From the NCBI GenBank assembly GCA_019636335.1, contig JAHBXR010000003.1, forward strand, positions 1 to 64,000: a stretch of DNA of 64,000 bases, written 5' to 3'. Positions within the stretch are counted from its first letter, which is position 1. Each line of letters begins with the position of its first letter. Origin of the DNA: Pirellulales bacterium (GTDB taxonomy: Bacteria > Planctomycetota > Planctomycetia > Pirellulales > JAEUIK01). The translations under genes and the position numbers were made by a program. The notes under the pieces were generated by a model. That model was not told where the DNA came from. It made no database searches and was given only the letters and a program-made list of their open reading frames with translations. Positions 45,001-52,550 of this stretch are shown here, piece after piece.

Positions 45001-45198
45001 CGGATGTGCGGTAAGGAAAGTCTCGAACTCTTCGATGGCGAGCGGCCAGCGCTGCCGGGCGTAGTGGCCCGCAGCGACGGCGTATTGATCGTCGCCGGCG
45101 TCGGCACGCGCGGCGCGCGGAGCGAGGTTTGCCGCGGCCAGCGCCGTGACGAGCACGAGTGCGGCAACGATCCTGCGTCGTGCGAGCTTGTCTTCCAT
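42100..45198 (-). CDS. Giant periplasmic TPR-repeat protein
   Basis: This 1032-residue protein has a signal peptide (IVAALVLVTALAAANLAPRAARA) followed by roughly 20 or more TPR-like helix pairs over its whole length, e.g. AIEEFETFLTAHPQHARTAAATFFLGEALVHAERYAAARERF and AARHYEQSIERFPEGPLCDDCRYGLGRAWQELGQFDKAE. Spacing and style match the YbgF/CpoB-type TPRs that accompany Tol-Pal. It is first in a four-gene operon with ExbB, ExbD and a toroid protein, so it is a likely scaffold for this machine in the periplasm. ATG 45198 was chosen because the signal peptide follows. Confidence 0.88.
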   Translation of the reverse strand: MEDKLARRRIVAALVLVTALAAANLAPRAARADAGDDQYAVAAGHYARQRWPLAIEEFETFLTAHPQHARTAAATFFLGEALVHAERYAAARERFQQYLQAQPDGQHVQHAQFRSAESAYLVGDRDAALRELQAFQSRYPDDEWNAFVLTYLGDLALADKDHAGAARHYEQSIERFPEGPLCDDCRYGLGRAWQELGQFDKAEPIFRSFAEQRGHPLSDESQFQLGACRYSAGDYVGAETLLADFDHERSQSAARAKTQLARGWALFHLERYDEAEALFAALTEHPQWGLEASYWLGLVAKAEGQWSSAAERLQACAARAGDAPLAAAIHFHAGDALIRSGNPAAGVEELDRCEAVDSGAEWADDCQLARIQAALADGDHELVGRLAHEFDEKFATSDHAPEAARAVARSLLNQREFTQAIARLSPWVADAGANSAPADRYLLALAFQGAGRHAEAVAALAELPDDDTRLRTEADLVEGTSLAALERYDEAIARLERYLAARGDEEGAARCRAQLAVCSARAKRIDDARHWFNELQAKHAGDAVLRHATSHLAEAVYAAGEFAWSAELFEQVSKLGGDSPSVEGNEPAGASARGLAGLAWSRYQQGDLAAAAAEFARVVEQFPADPAAAEAALMLGRIEAERGAPARGLASYKQVIEQFPDSPHLADALRGAARLHEQLGDHNEAAALYQRLDREFPAATDRDALLYEWSWVERGRQDDAVANALLERLHVEHPQSRFVADALYRLAERAHQARDYDRASRLLSELSTREQVSPSIEEHALYLQGQLAAAREQWTDVEAPLAALLEKHPESSLRLLAEYWCAEASYRLGQTDVALERFEVLLTKTLDSKESWAPMVALRRAQIFAGRREWDEAYEMASQIAGQHPGFAQQYEVDYLIGRCHASQARFEDARGAYALAVSSATGGKTETAAMAQWMIGETHFHQRNYRAAIREYLRVEILYAYPEWQAAALLQAAKCHEQLHEPQQAAQLYTRLVEQFGQTSYAEEATARAKVLEQKTASLTSPALPPSPLPR

Positions 45199-45538
45199 GA
45201 CAGGCACGTGCGTCTTGCTGGTGGGTTTTCGAGATACCGGCGCGCGAACGGGGCATGCTACTGGCGAGCCATGCGCGGCAGCAATGCCGATGGTCGCCAC
45301 CCAACCACGCGCTAGCAGGGCTGGCACGCTGGCGGGTGATAGCACTCGCGCGACCGAATGCCGGTCGGCCTTGCCGGTGTGTACGGCCGGGCACGACCAA
45401 CGGTTCGATCGCGAGCGACGAACGCCTCATGTCTTGTATCGACACGACGGCCCGCGCGCGGCCCGCGATAACCCCACAAGCTCGAAAACTTGTGGCAAGC
45501 CGCATCAGGAAGGAAGACTATTCGGGCGAGCAGCGGGC
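45199..45538. other. Intergenic region upstream of the TPR-ExbBD operon
   Basis: This 340-bp stretch must contain the operon promoter; no clear -35/-10 pair is visible. A CCACAAG…CTTGTGG hairpin (45474-45495), without a T-run, lies 43 bp beyond the stop of the lipoprotein gene and may mark its transcript end. Confidence 0.4.
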
Positions 45539-46117
45539 TTAGTAGTTGCCCGACGGCCCGTCGCTGACGTTGCCCACCATGTGCAAGTGGTTGTGGTCGA
45601 TGTAGACCACTTCGACCGTATCCTCGTCGACCGTGGTGTACGGAATCGGCCAGCCGACACGTGTCACTTCGGTGAAGTAGATCGTACACTTGTAGTGGCA
45701 GTGGTGCTGCTGGGCCGGGCCGATGAGCGGATAGACGCGAACCGGGTCGACGTAATCGCCACCCGGAATGGGGTCGACCACCATCTGCACGTTATTGCGC
45801 TGAATCTCGTGGAAGAAGGGCAAGCCACCTTCGACGGGTCGAGCGCGCTCCAGGGCCCGCATGACTTCATCGGGCGAAGGGGGATCGAGTGCCACCGGCT
45901 CGCTGCCCGAGGTGATCGGGCCGAGAATCGGCAGACGCTCGTAGCGCTCGTGATCCCAGAACTGATCTTCGAGCTGATCCTGGAAGAAGGGGCTGACCGG
46001 GATCGGTACGCCCAATGCTCCGACATTGAAGCCATAGTTGGTCCAGCAACCGGTGCAGCTCAACAGCACGGCGGCGAGCAAGAGTCCGCCAGTCGAGTTG
46101 ATGCGTGACGTCTTCAT
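45539..46117 (-). CDS. Lipoprotein of unknown function
   Basis: This 192-residue protein has a lipoprotein signal with lipobox SCTGC (about residues 20-24) after MKTSRINSTGGLLLAAVLL. The mature part is Pro/Asp-rich. A C-terminal region with clustered His (QQHHCHYKCTIYF, IDHNHLHMVG) could bind metal. No family recognised. AAGGG 8 nt upstream supports ATG 46117. It is transcribed towards, but separated by 340 bp from, the TPR-ExbBD operon. Confidence 0.72.
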   Translation of the reverse strand: MKTSRINSTGGLLLAAVLLSCTGCWTNYGFNVGALGVPIPVSPFFQDQLEDQFWDHERYERLPILGPITSGSEPVALDPPSPDEVMRALERARPVEGGLPFFHEIQRNNVQMVVDPIPGGDYVDPVRVYPLIGPAQQHHCHYKCTIYFTEVTRVGWPIPYTTVDEDTVEVVYIDHNHLHMVGNVSDGPSGNY

Positions 46118-46468
46118 GCGCTGACCCTTCAAGCGTCGCGAGATTGTCGGAGAAGCGAAAGGGACACGTGCATCGCGCCGCGAGGGCAACGACCGCGTGC
46201 GCCCGACTATTCAGGCTAGCCCTACTTATCGTGTTAAACTGTGCCGAACTTGCGGGTTTTTCCGGCAGATAGAGCCAACCTTGAAAGCATGGGCCACCCG
46301 TGCTCGGCAGAACGCCCAGATATCCCAAAAGACCATCCGCGCGAGAAAGCCAGGCAGCAAGCTGGCAATGGTTGCTTGCAGCAGGGGCGGAATGAAATCC
46401 GCATGGCGACCACCGGCCGGGGCCGTCACCCATTTCCGGGGGGCGTTTGATCGGAAGCAAATCTTCGG
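46118..46468. other. Gene-free stretch, 351 bp
   Basis: This lies between the lipoprotein gene and the ATPase/nuclease gene on the same strand. It should contain the lipoprotein promoter; none is convincing. It may mark one edge of the acquired ATPase segment, but no direct repeats or att-like sequence were seen. Confidence 0.4.
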
Positions 46469-47944
46469 TCAATTCAGGCCGAGGATTAGATCGTTCAAGT
46501 CCTGCGGAAAGATGTCGTGACTGGCCAGGAAAGCTCTTTGTTCTGCGTCCAATACCGGTGAGATGCCAACGAGCTGCTTGTTCCAGTCCTGATACTTGGG
46601 CATCGTTCGAAGAAACCGCTCCACGTGCTGCTTGAAGTTGTTCACATCGGACATCAGCTTCTTGGGCGACCGTTTGCACGAGCCGAATCGAATGGATTCG
46701 GTCGCTTCATTGAAGGCCACCAGATCAATCTCGGTGTCGGCCTTGTCCCAGAATCCTTGCACTCGATGGGTGATCGGGAAGTCGCCAATCCCCTTGCGGC
46801 TTCGTTCCTCGTAAAGTTGGCCGGCCAGTTTCTCCAGTGAGCCACCTTCGACAACTTCGAGACGCTGATCGGCTTCTTCAATCAGTTCGTCGAGTGGTCG
46901 AAACGCTATCGCTGAAACGGGGCCGGCCAGCGCCGCCAGCCATGAGCGGAGAAAATTGTCGGTGACGTAGTAGCGGCCTCGCTTCGCTTCTGGCTTGGCG
47001 AACACCGGCAACTTGCGTTCGATCAGCCCGAATCGCTCGATGAGAACCTTCAAGTAGCCGCCAACTTGTGTATCAGCAGATCCGCTTGCCTCTCGAATCG
47101 CTTGAACCAATTCCTTGTGCATTCGCCCCGGATTGCGGGCCACGAACTTCAAAACTACATTATACCGGCCACGCAGTTCACGCAGAAACCAGTTCTCGGC
47201 TTCTGACCGAAGTGGCGATGAACTCTCAAAGAAGATGCGACGGAGCAGGGTCTTGCGTTCGGCGGCAAGTACGTCTCGTTCGTAGCAGTCACGATAAAAC
47301 TTCGGAATTCCCTCGAAGAGGTTCCAAAGAAACAACAGCCGCTCCGGGGTCGGCTCAGCATGATCTTGAAGGATGGATAGGATGGAGCCGATGTCGAGAT
47401 GCGTGAGGTTAATGGTGTCTGTGACTCGGTTGTAGAGCGGAGCCGTGCGATCTTCGAGTAAGGCCACCATCTCCGTGTGGATCGAGCCAAGAACGATTAA
47501 CCCGCCTCGAACCTGATCGGCCTTCGCTGCCAAACGATCCACGCTTGTCTGCAAGTACGAGCAGAACTCTTCGTAACCTGTGCGATTGAAGTATTGGAAC
47601 TCGTCAAGGATGAGGATGTACCCGCCCTCAGCCATCGCCTCCAGCAATTTTGCAAGTTGCAGCAGGTCGTTGGGGCGAGGATGCCGGTCGGCAGGCACTT
47701 GGAACGTCTCCAAGGCGTCGTTCACTGCCGAGAGAACGCCCGCTGGTTCAGAGTCCGGTATCTGAACGTAAAAAACGGGCTGCTTGCTGCCGAGTTCCTC
47801 CATCGCCTGCTGAATGAGCGTCGTCTTGCCGATCCGGCGACGACCTGTGACCTTGGCAAAGAACCAGCGTTTGCGGTCGAGCATTTGCTCTAAATCCGCA
47901 AGCTGCTCCCTTCGTCCGTAGAACTTCCAGGCGGCCATGTCCAC
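46469..47944 (-). CDS. AAA ATPase with C-terminal DUF234/nuclease-like domain
   Basis: This 491-residue protein matches the archaeal-type AAA ATPase plus DUF234 architecture. Walker A is GRRRIGKTT (34-42) and Walker B is ILILDEFQYF (D114, E115). A winged-helix region covers about residues 270-340. The C-terminal EIDLV (405-409)…SCK (422-424) resembles the D/E-x-K pattern of PD-(D/E)xK nuclease folds. The family is scattered in bacteria and archaea and its function is unknown; some members are suspected defence or mobile-element proteins. Codon use looks less GC-rich than the neighbours, and the upstream DNA is AT-rich and palindromic, suggesting transfer. Confidence 0.85.
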   Translation of the reverse strand: MDMAAWKFYGRREQLADLEQMLDRKRWFFAKVTGRRRIGKTTLIQQAMEELGSKQPVFYVQIPDSEPAGVLSAVNDALETFQVPADRHPRPNDLLQLAKLLEAMAEGGYILILDEFQYFNRTGYEEFCSYLQTSVDRLAAKADQVRGGLIVLGSIHTEMVALLEDRTAPLYNRVTDTINLTHLDIGSILSILQDHAEPTPERLLFLWNLFEGIPKFYRDCYERDVLAAERKTLLRRIFFESSSPLRSEAENWFLRELRGRYNVVLKFVARNPGRMHKELVQAIREASGSADTQVGGYLKVLIERFGLIERKLPVFAKPEAKRGRYYVTDNFLRSWLAALAGPVSAIAFRPLDELIEEADQRLEVVEGGSLEKLAGQLYEERSRKGIGDFPITHRVQGFWDKADTEIDLVAFNEATESIRFGSCKRSPKKLMSDVNNFKQHVERFLRTMPKYQDWNKQLVGISPVLDAEQRAFLASHDIFPQDLNDLILGLN

Positions 47945-47952
47945 CCCGGATG

Positions 47953-47995
47953 AGATAAAATCAATTTATCTAAAAGAGATAAATCTATTTTATCT
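47953..47995. promoter_or_regulatory. 43-bp AT-rich palindrome, probable operator of the ATPase gene
   Basis: GATAAAATCAATTTATCT (47954-47971) and AGATAAATCTATTTTATC (47977-47994) are inverted copies (16/18 matches) around AAAAG; flanking A/T extend the symmetry. The site ends 9 bp before the ATPase start and would cover a TAAAAT -10-like box and the ribosome-binding region on the minus strand. It could bind a dimeric repressor, possibly the ATPase protein itself. The following 47996-48060 is very AT-rich compared with the rest of the window. Confidence 0.7.
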
Positions 47996-48233
47996 TACGG
48001 GTGTTTTGTGTGCAAGTATTTATATGTAAATGTGTTGTGTTGTTTTTTCGGAGGCAGTCTTGTTTGACTCTGGATACCAGTCGATTGAACGTGGCTGTGT
48101 CATCTACCGATCTGCTCGCGCATGCGTGAGCCGCCGTCATGGCGGCCACCACGCTCGGGCCGCAAAGAAAGGAACCACCTCGGCACGACCAAGTGGCGGG
48201 GTTTGAGTTCTCACACTGAGCGGGTGGGGGAAC

Positions 48234-48275
48234 AAAAAAAGGCCCCGGCGGTTTTTTGAGAACCGCCGAGGCCTT
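48234..48275 (-). terminator. Rho-independent terminator of the BON-protein gene
   Basis: A stem of 15 bp (AAGGCCTCGGCGGTT with its partner, one mismatch) and a 7-nt loop is followed on the minus strand by seven T (48240-48234). It begins 27 bp after the stop of the BON gene. Confidence 0.93.
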
Positions 48276-48302
48276 CAGCTTGGGGACGTCACTCACGTTT
48301 TG

Positions 48303-49175
48303 CTATCGGTGGGTATCGTGGAAGTCGAGGAACCACCAGCCGTCGTCCCACTCGAGCGAAACCTTTCGCCAGCCGAGCGGCACCTGCGGATACGGATAGA
48401 ACGGGCCGATAAAGGGCCACGCCGTGGCCGAATACTGCTTGGGATAGGCCAAGGCCGCGTAGTTCGGGTAGGCCGAGTAAGCAGGCCAGGCGTAGTTCGG
48501 CATGTTCGGCTGATCGTAGATCGCCGGCGACGGACCACCACCGGTGCCTGGTACGTAGGCCGGCAGAGGACCTCCGCCAGCACCCATCATGGCGGGCATA
48601 CCGCCCGACATCTCGCCCCCATTCATCATACCGGGTGGGCAATCGGCGCCGTTGTACGATGCCTGCATCGGACGGCCCTGCATGCCGGGAATCGGCGTGC
48701 CGTACGGTTTGTTCGAGCGCTGCATGGCGACCGCCCGCTGGTTCGGCATCGGCTGCCGCGGCATGTTTTGCTGCATCGGCATCGCCTCGTAGCCGCCGTC
48801 ATCCCCCCACTGAGTGCTGGCCTGGCGAACGCGCGAATGCTGGTTGCCGGCAGGTCCTGCCTGACGAACCATCTGTCCGCTCGCTGCCGATTCCTCGCCA
48901 TTGCCGACTTGCAATTGGTTGACGACGCGGCCTACCGACGGCGACTGCTTGGCCATGCGCAGGGCGTCGGACATCTGCTGCTTGTTGGCCACGCGGCCCG
49001 AGAGCCAGGCGGTGCCATCCTTGTATTTCACGCCGATGCTGTAGTTTTGCAGGCGACCGCTGGCGCGCAGATCATCGGCGATCTGCTGTGCCGTCTCCTG
49101 ATCGTTGGCCCACGCGAGGGTGGGCAGCAGGGCGGCCAAAACGGCGGCCGCCACGGTTCGAAGCATCATTCGCAT
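48303..49175 (-). CDS. Secreted BON-domain protein with Met/Pro/Gly/Tyr-rich tail
   Basis: This 290-residue protein has a signal peptide (MRMMLRTVAAAVLAALLPTLAWA), then a single BON domain (about residues 25-90: QIADDLRASGRLQNYSIGVKYKDGTAWLSGRVANKQQM…GRVVNQLQVG), a fold associated with phospholipid-membrane binding. The remaining ~200 residues are low-complexity, rich in Met, Pro, Gln, Gly and, near the end, Trp/Tyr (YPYPQVPLGWRKVSLEWDDGWWFLDFHDT). A strong AAGGGGG precedes ATG 49175. Probably an envelope protein; the tail could be structural. Confidence 0.8.
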   Translation of the reverse strand: MRMMLRTVAAAVLAALLPTLAWANDQETAQQIADDLRASGRLQNYSIGVKYKDGTAWLSGRVANKQQMSDALRMAKQSPSVGRVVNQLQVGNGEESAASGQMVRQAGPAGNQHSRVRQASTQWGDDGGYEAMPMQQNMPRQPMPNQRAVAMQRSNKPYGTPIPGMQGRPMQASYNGADCPPGMMNGGEMSGGMPAMMGAGGGPLPAYVPGTGGGPSPAIYDQPNMPNYAWPAYSAYPNYAALAYPKQYSATAWPFIGPFYPYPQVPLGWRKVSLEWDDGWWFLDFHDTHR

Positions 49176-49598
49176 ACGTCCCCCTTCCATGAAACGCGAG
49201 CCAGTCCCACGGCTCTTCGTCGTCGATAGCCAATCGACGTTATGGCCCCGCTTGCGCGTGAGCCTGAAAACTCAAGAGTGAAAACCTCGACCGGCGAGAA
49301 TCGTCGGCACGAAACCGACGAGCCGGCGGCAGTCAGAGGAGCAGCGAGAAAGCTGCGAAGGGTTGCCGGGCGATCTTCATCGCCCGGTGGCGTTACGACG
49401 CACTGGCCCCCCAGCGCTGGTCGCGCACACTCGATCGAACTGCCTGATTATGGTTTTCGGTTGACGAATGTGCCGAGCGTAGGCTTTTTTCCGATTTTGA
49501 CGACGGAATCGATCATGACGCCTCGCTGGCGCCAGCAGCGCGCAGCACGGCAGAGATCGCCCGCGGGCGGTTCCGACCAGCTCCGATCACGGGGGCCG
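49176..49598. other. 423-bp intergenic region with several hairpins
   Basis: This region upstream of the BON gene holds a TCGTCGG-CACGAAA-CCGACGA hairpin (around 49301-49325, with outer CCGG pairs), GCAGC…GCTGC (49341-49355) and a perfect 9-bp CCGGGCGAT-CTTC-ATCGCCCGG hairpin (49366-49387), then a palindrome CCAGCGCTGG near 49410. Read on the plus strand, the cluster runs into TTTTTT near 49487. It may be a structured 5' leader of the BON gene (minus strand) or a small RNA on the plus strand. No known riboswitch motif was recognised. Confidence 0.45.
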
Positions 49599-49883
49599 TT
49601 AGTGCGAGTGCGAGGCCTGTCCGACGCGGCTCAAATCGAGCGTGGCGGTAAGTGCCATGAGGGCCAGCGTCGTGCCGGAGACGAGTCCGCAGCCGGGGCC
49701 GATCATCATCGCGGCGACGGTGCCGACGCCGACCAGGCCGAGAAAGGCAAAGAAGAGCCAGTGAACGGGGGTCTGGCAGGTGCGGCCTTCGCTCCAACGG
49801 GCGAACGCGGCGCTGGCCAAACCCAGAGCCTGAATCGTACCCAGGCACCACAGCACGGTAGAGGTGTCGAATCCTTGCATCAT
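49599..49883 (-). CDS. Small membrane protein of unknown function
   Basis: This 94-residue protein has about three hydrophobic segments (TSTVLWCLGTIQALGLASAAF, PVHWLFFAFLGLVGVGTVAAM, GLVSGTTLALMALTATLDL) and a His-rich end (QASHSH). GAGGGA 5 nt upstream of the tandem ATGATG supports the start at 49883. No family recognised. The hydrophobicity pattern and Shine-Dalgarno are the main evidence that it is a real gene. Confidence 0.6.
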   Translation of the reverse strand: MMQGFDTSTVLWCLGTIQALGLASAAFARWSEGRTCQTPVHWLFFAFLGLVGVGTVAAMMIGPGCGLVSGTTLALMALTATLDLSRVGQASHSH

Positions 49884-49963
49884 CCGGGTCCCTCGCGGCG
49901 CGCCTTTGCGGGAAGGCGCTAGTTGTGGGCGTGCATTCCCTTGCACGACCGTGGCGTTGTATC

Positions 49964-50018
49964 ACCAGCGAGCAAGAGCGATTCGCGTGCCAAGCACGCG
50001 GGCAATTTGCTCGCTGGT
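49964..50018. repeat. Bipartite hairpin
   Basis: A perfect 12-bp outer stem ACCAGCGAGCAA (49964-49975) / TTGCTCGCTGGT (50007-50018) encloses a perfect 6-bp inner hairpin CGCGTG-CCAAG-CACGCG (49984-50000). TTTT follows on the plus strand. It lies in the 413-bp gap between two minus-strand genes, with no plus-strand gene before it, so its role as a terminator is doubtful. Confidence 0.6.
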
Positions 50019-50202
50019 TTTGCACGCCCGAGGTAAGGGTTGTACCCGGAAACACTTGCGACGCGAAGGGCAATTGCCGCACTAGCATGCCAGCGTGCCG
50101 GCAAAGTTGCCGCCTTTGACGCGGGTTTTGCAGATTCTACAAATCCGCGCTCGATTCGTGCCCCGGAATTGAAAAAAAGAAAATGTTCAAGTCGGCGCGC
50201 GC

Positions 50203-50259
50203 CGCGACCCCAAGTCGGCCGGTACCACGTTCGTGGCGCCGGCCTGACTTGGGGTCGCG
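50203..50259 (-). terminator. Long hairpin after the TlpA-like gene, probable terminator
   Basis: CGCGACCCCAAGTCGGCCGG (50203-50222) pairs with 50239-50259 over 20 bp with one bulged base, and the loop contains a further CCACG/CGTGG hairpin. It begins 37 bp after the stop of the TlpA-like gene (minus strand). A T-rich tract follows only about 24 nt later (50179-50171 read on the minus strand), so it is an atypical terminator or an mRNA 3'-end stabiliser. Confidence 0.55.
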
Positions 50260-50296
50260 TGTGAAATGAACCGCGGGCGTGTTGGGGCGCTGGCGG

Positions 50297-52207
50297 TTAT
50301 TTGACGAGGCGTTTCTTGAGCTCGGTCTCGAGCTGCGAGACGTGGATGTTACGATCGACGACCTTGCCATCCTGATCGACGAGGATCATGGTCGGCAGTG
50401 TCAGCACGCCCAACTCGTTGGCGAGCCGGCCGTCGAGACCGCCCGGTTCGCAGATCTGTACCCAGGGCAACTTGCTCTGCTTGAGGTACTCGTCCAGCTC
50501 GGTCTGATTCGTGTCGAGGCTCACGCCAATCAGCGCGAAGCCGTCGTTGCCATACTTCGCCTGCAATTCTTTCAGCGTGGGCAACTCGGCCTTGCACGGT
50601 TCGCACCAGGTAGCCCAGTAGTGGATCAACACGACCTTGCCCTTGTACTGCGAGGTCAGATCCACCGGCTTGCCGGCCGTGCTGGTCCCCTTGAGCACGA
50701 TGGGCTTGCCCACCGACTCGAGACGGGTGACGGCGCCCGAGGCTTTCTTCGCTGCTGAGGAGGTCGCGAAGTCGCTCAGGATCTTCGTATACCACTTCTT
50801 GGCATCTTCTTCCTGGCCCGAGAACTCGCGCGCGACGGCCAATTGCAGCAGGGCCTCGGCCGTGTCGGGGCTCTTGGGATGGGCGGTGACGTACTTCTCG
50901 AGGTTGTCGAGCCACTCGGTCTGAATCTTGGCGAAGTCGGCGTTGGGCGACTGGACGTTCAGGGCGTATTCCGCCGTGAGGAAGCGGAACTTGACGTAGG
51001 CGGCCAGATCCGAGCCCGTTTTGTCCTTTTCGATGGTGTCAAAGAGCGCCTTGAGCCGCGCGACCCCTTCGGGATACTCGCCCGACTGAGCGGCCGCGCT
51101 GACGGTGTCGGCAAGCTGGCGAATCCACTGCTCGCGATCGGTATCGTCTCCGGCTTCCTTGGCAAGCTGCTCGATCAAGTCGGCACGCTTGGCGTGATTC
51201 TTGGCGGCTTCCGACGGCGAGGCCGCCGGGGCACGATCGAGCTCTTCGAGCTGTGCCAGCAGTGCCTGCATCTTCTGGTTCTGTGAGTCGGCGGCGTCAT
51301 CGCCACCGTGCTGCGGCATCGTTTGCGTCTGGAAGAAGAAGCCGGTGCTGGCGAGCTCGTTGCTATCGCCCATGATCCGCGGGGCGTCGATGACACGCCA
51401 CGTTTCCCCCATTTTGACGAGCGTGCCGATCTGCACCTGGCTGTTCTTATCGTCGGTGTCGACGACGGCGACGACGTTCTCGTAGACCAACAGGTCCTTG
51501 GTCGAGCCATCGGTGCCGGCCGGCACGAGCCCCGGACGCGACGCGCTGAAGTTTACCCACTGGCTCTTCGGCGTGACCTGCGTCTGCTGGCCGGCCACGG
51601 TTTTGAAGCCCGCGGCGGCCGTTTCGACCTTCTTGGCGAGGTCCTTCGACTTCTGCTCGCCCAGGCCGAGCGCCTTCACGTCGGCCGGCTGCAGCAGCAG
51701 GCGAGCGAAGCGTTCGGCATCGCGGTTGGCGAGTGCCGCCACGATTTCGGCGGAGACTTCCTCGGCCGAGATCGAGACCCAGGCGTCGATCCGGCCGTTT
51801 TCGTCCTTGTCGATGCCGATGCGCGAGCCACCGGTGTTCAGCCAGTGGTAGCGATCGGACTTGCCGTTGAAGTTGGCGTCGACGTCGCGATACACCTCGA
51901 CGCCGTCCATGTAGTAGCACCACAGGTCGACGACGTTATCGCCGTTCGTGTCGACGAAGCGGCGCAAGGTCTTGCCGGATTCGTCGCGAATGACCCAGCC
52001 GGTCTGCTTGCCGACCTTCTCGGCCTTGATCGTACACTTGGCCGCTTGTGCCTCGCTCGGTTTGTCGTATTCGACGTCTTTTTGAATGGGGTTCAGCTTG
52101 AGGGCATCCTCCGCTTTGGGCGCGGCGGCCAAAGTGGGGGCGGCGACGCCGAGGGCGGCGAGTGCCGTGGTCCCAGCCAATAAGTGGCGGCGAAGATCGA
52201 ACAACAT
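50297..52207 (-). CDS. Secreted TlpA-like thioredoxin-fold protein with long N-terminal region
   Basis: This 636-residue protein has a signal peptide (FDLRRHLLAGTTALAALGVAAPTLAA), then DTNGDNVVDLW-type EF/dockerin-like loops, and a helical middle (~residues 330-480) with TPR-like elements. A C-terminal thioredoxin domain has the redox motif WCEPC in IHYWATWCEPCKAELPTLKEL and the cis-Pro in LTLPTMILVD. It belongs to the TlpA/ResA type thiol-disulfide reductases. AAGGA 8 nt upstream supports ATG 52207. It is divergent from a second TlpA-like gene at 52551, so the two may be co-regulated. Confidence 0.88.
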   Translation of the reverse strand: MLFDLRRHLLAGTTALAALGVAAPTLAAAPKAEDALKLNPIQKDVEYDKPSEAQAAKCTIKAEKVGKQTGWVIRDESGKTLRRFVDTNGDNVVDLWCYYMDGVEVYRDVDANFNGKSDRYHWLNTGGSRIGIDKDENGRIDAWVSISAEEVSAEIVAALANRDAERFARLLLQPADVKALGLGEQKSKDLAKKVETAAAGFKTVAGQQTQVTPKSQWVNFSASRPGLVPAGTDGSTKDLLVYENVVAVVDTDDKNSQVQIGTLVKMGETWRVIDAPRIMGDSNELASTGFFFQTQTMPQHGGDDAADSQNQKMQALLAQLEELDRAPAASPSEAAKNHAKRADLIEQLAKEAGDDTDREQWIRQLADTVSAAAQSGEYPEGVARLKALFDTIEKDKTGSDLAAYVKFRFLTAEYALNVQSPNADFAKIQTEWLDNLEKYVTAHPKSPDTAEALLQLAVAREFSGQEEDAKKWYTKILSDFATSSAAKKASGAVTRLESVGKPIVLKGTSTAGKPVDLTSQYKGKVVLIHYWATWCEPCKAELPTLKELQAKYGNDGFALIGVSLDTNQTELDEYLKQSKLPWVQICEPGGLDGRLANELGVLTLPTMILVDQDGKVVDRNIHVSQLETELKKRLVK

Positions 52208-52550
52208 CAGAGCATCCTTTCCCGGCAGATTGCGTGCGGTAGAGAGGCCTGGCTCGTGGCGCAAGCAACGATAGCGTTCCGGCCGCGCCGGATACGACAC
52301 TATTTTCGTCCGTAAGGGCTGTATCGCATGACCAATTCGTAACGATGCCTGGCGACTTTGCCGTGCCGTGCAACGGCGGCTGCCGCGCCCTGGCAAACCG
52401 GGAAAACAGAGCATTCTTTTTGGCTTCGGAGGGCTGCACCGTTAAATTGGTGGCGTGCCCGGCCGGCTATCATCGCAGGGGGGAGAGCGCGGGCTGGCCG
52501 TATTACGGCGGTCGTCACCACTTGTTCACGTTCGGTAGGAGAGAAGTGGC
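52208..52550. other. Divergent promoter region between two TlpA-like genes, 343 bp
   Basis: It should hold both promoters. A TATCAT box at about 52470 with an upstream TTGGTG (15-bp spacing) is the only, weak, plus-strand candidate. No hairpin, operator or small gene stands out. Confidence 0.4.

Noticed and set aside
42088..45315. Very long plus-strand open frame (over 1000 codons) opposite the TPR gene
   Set aside because: High-GC genes create long antisense frames; the minus-strand product has a signal peptide and regular TPRs, the plus-strand one has no domain.
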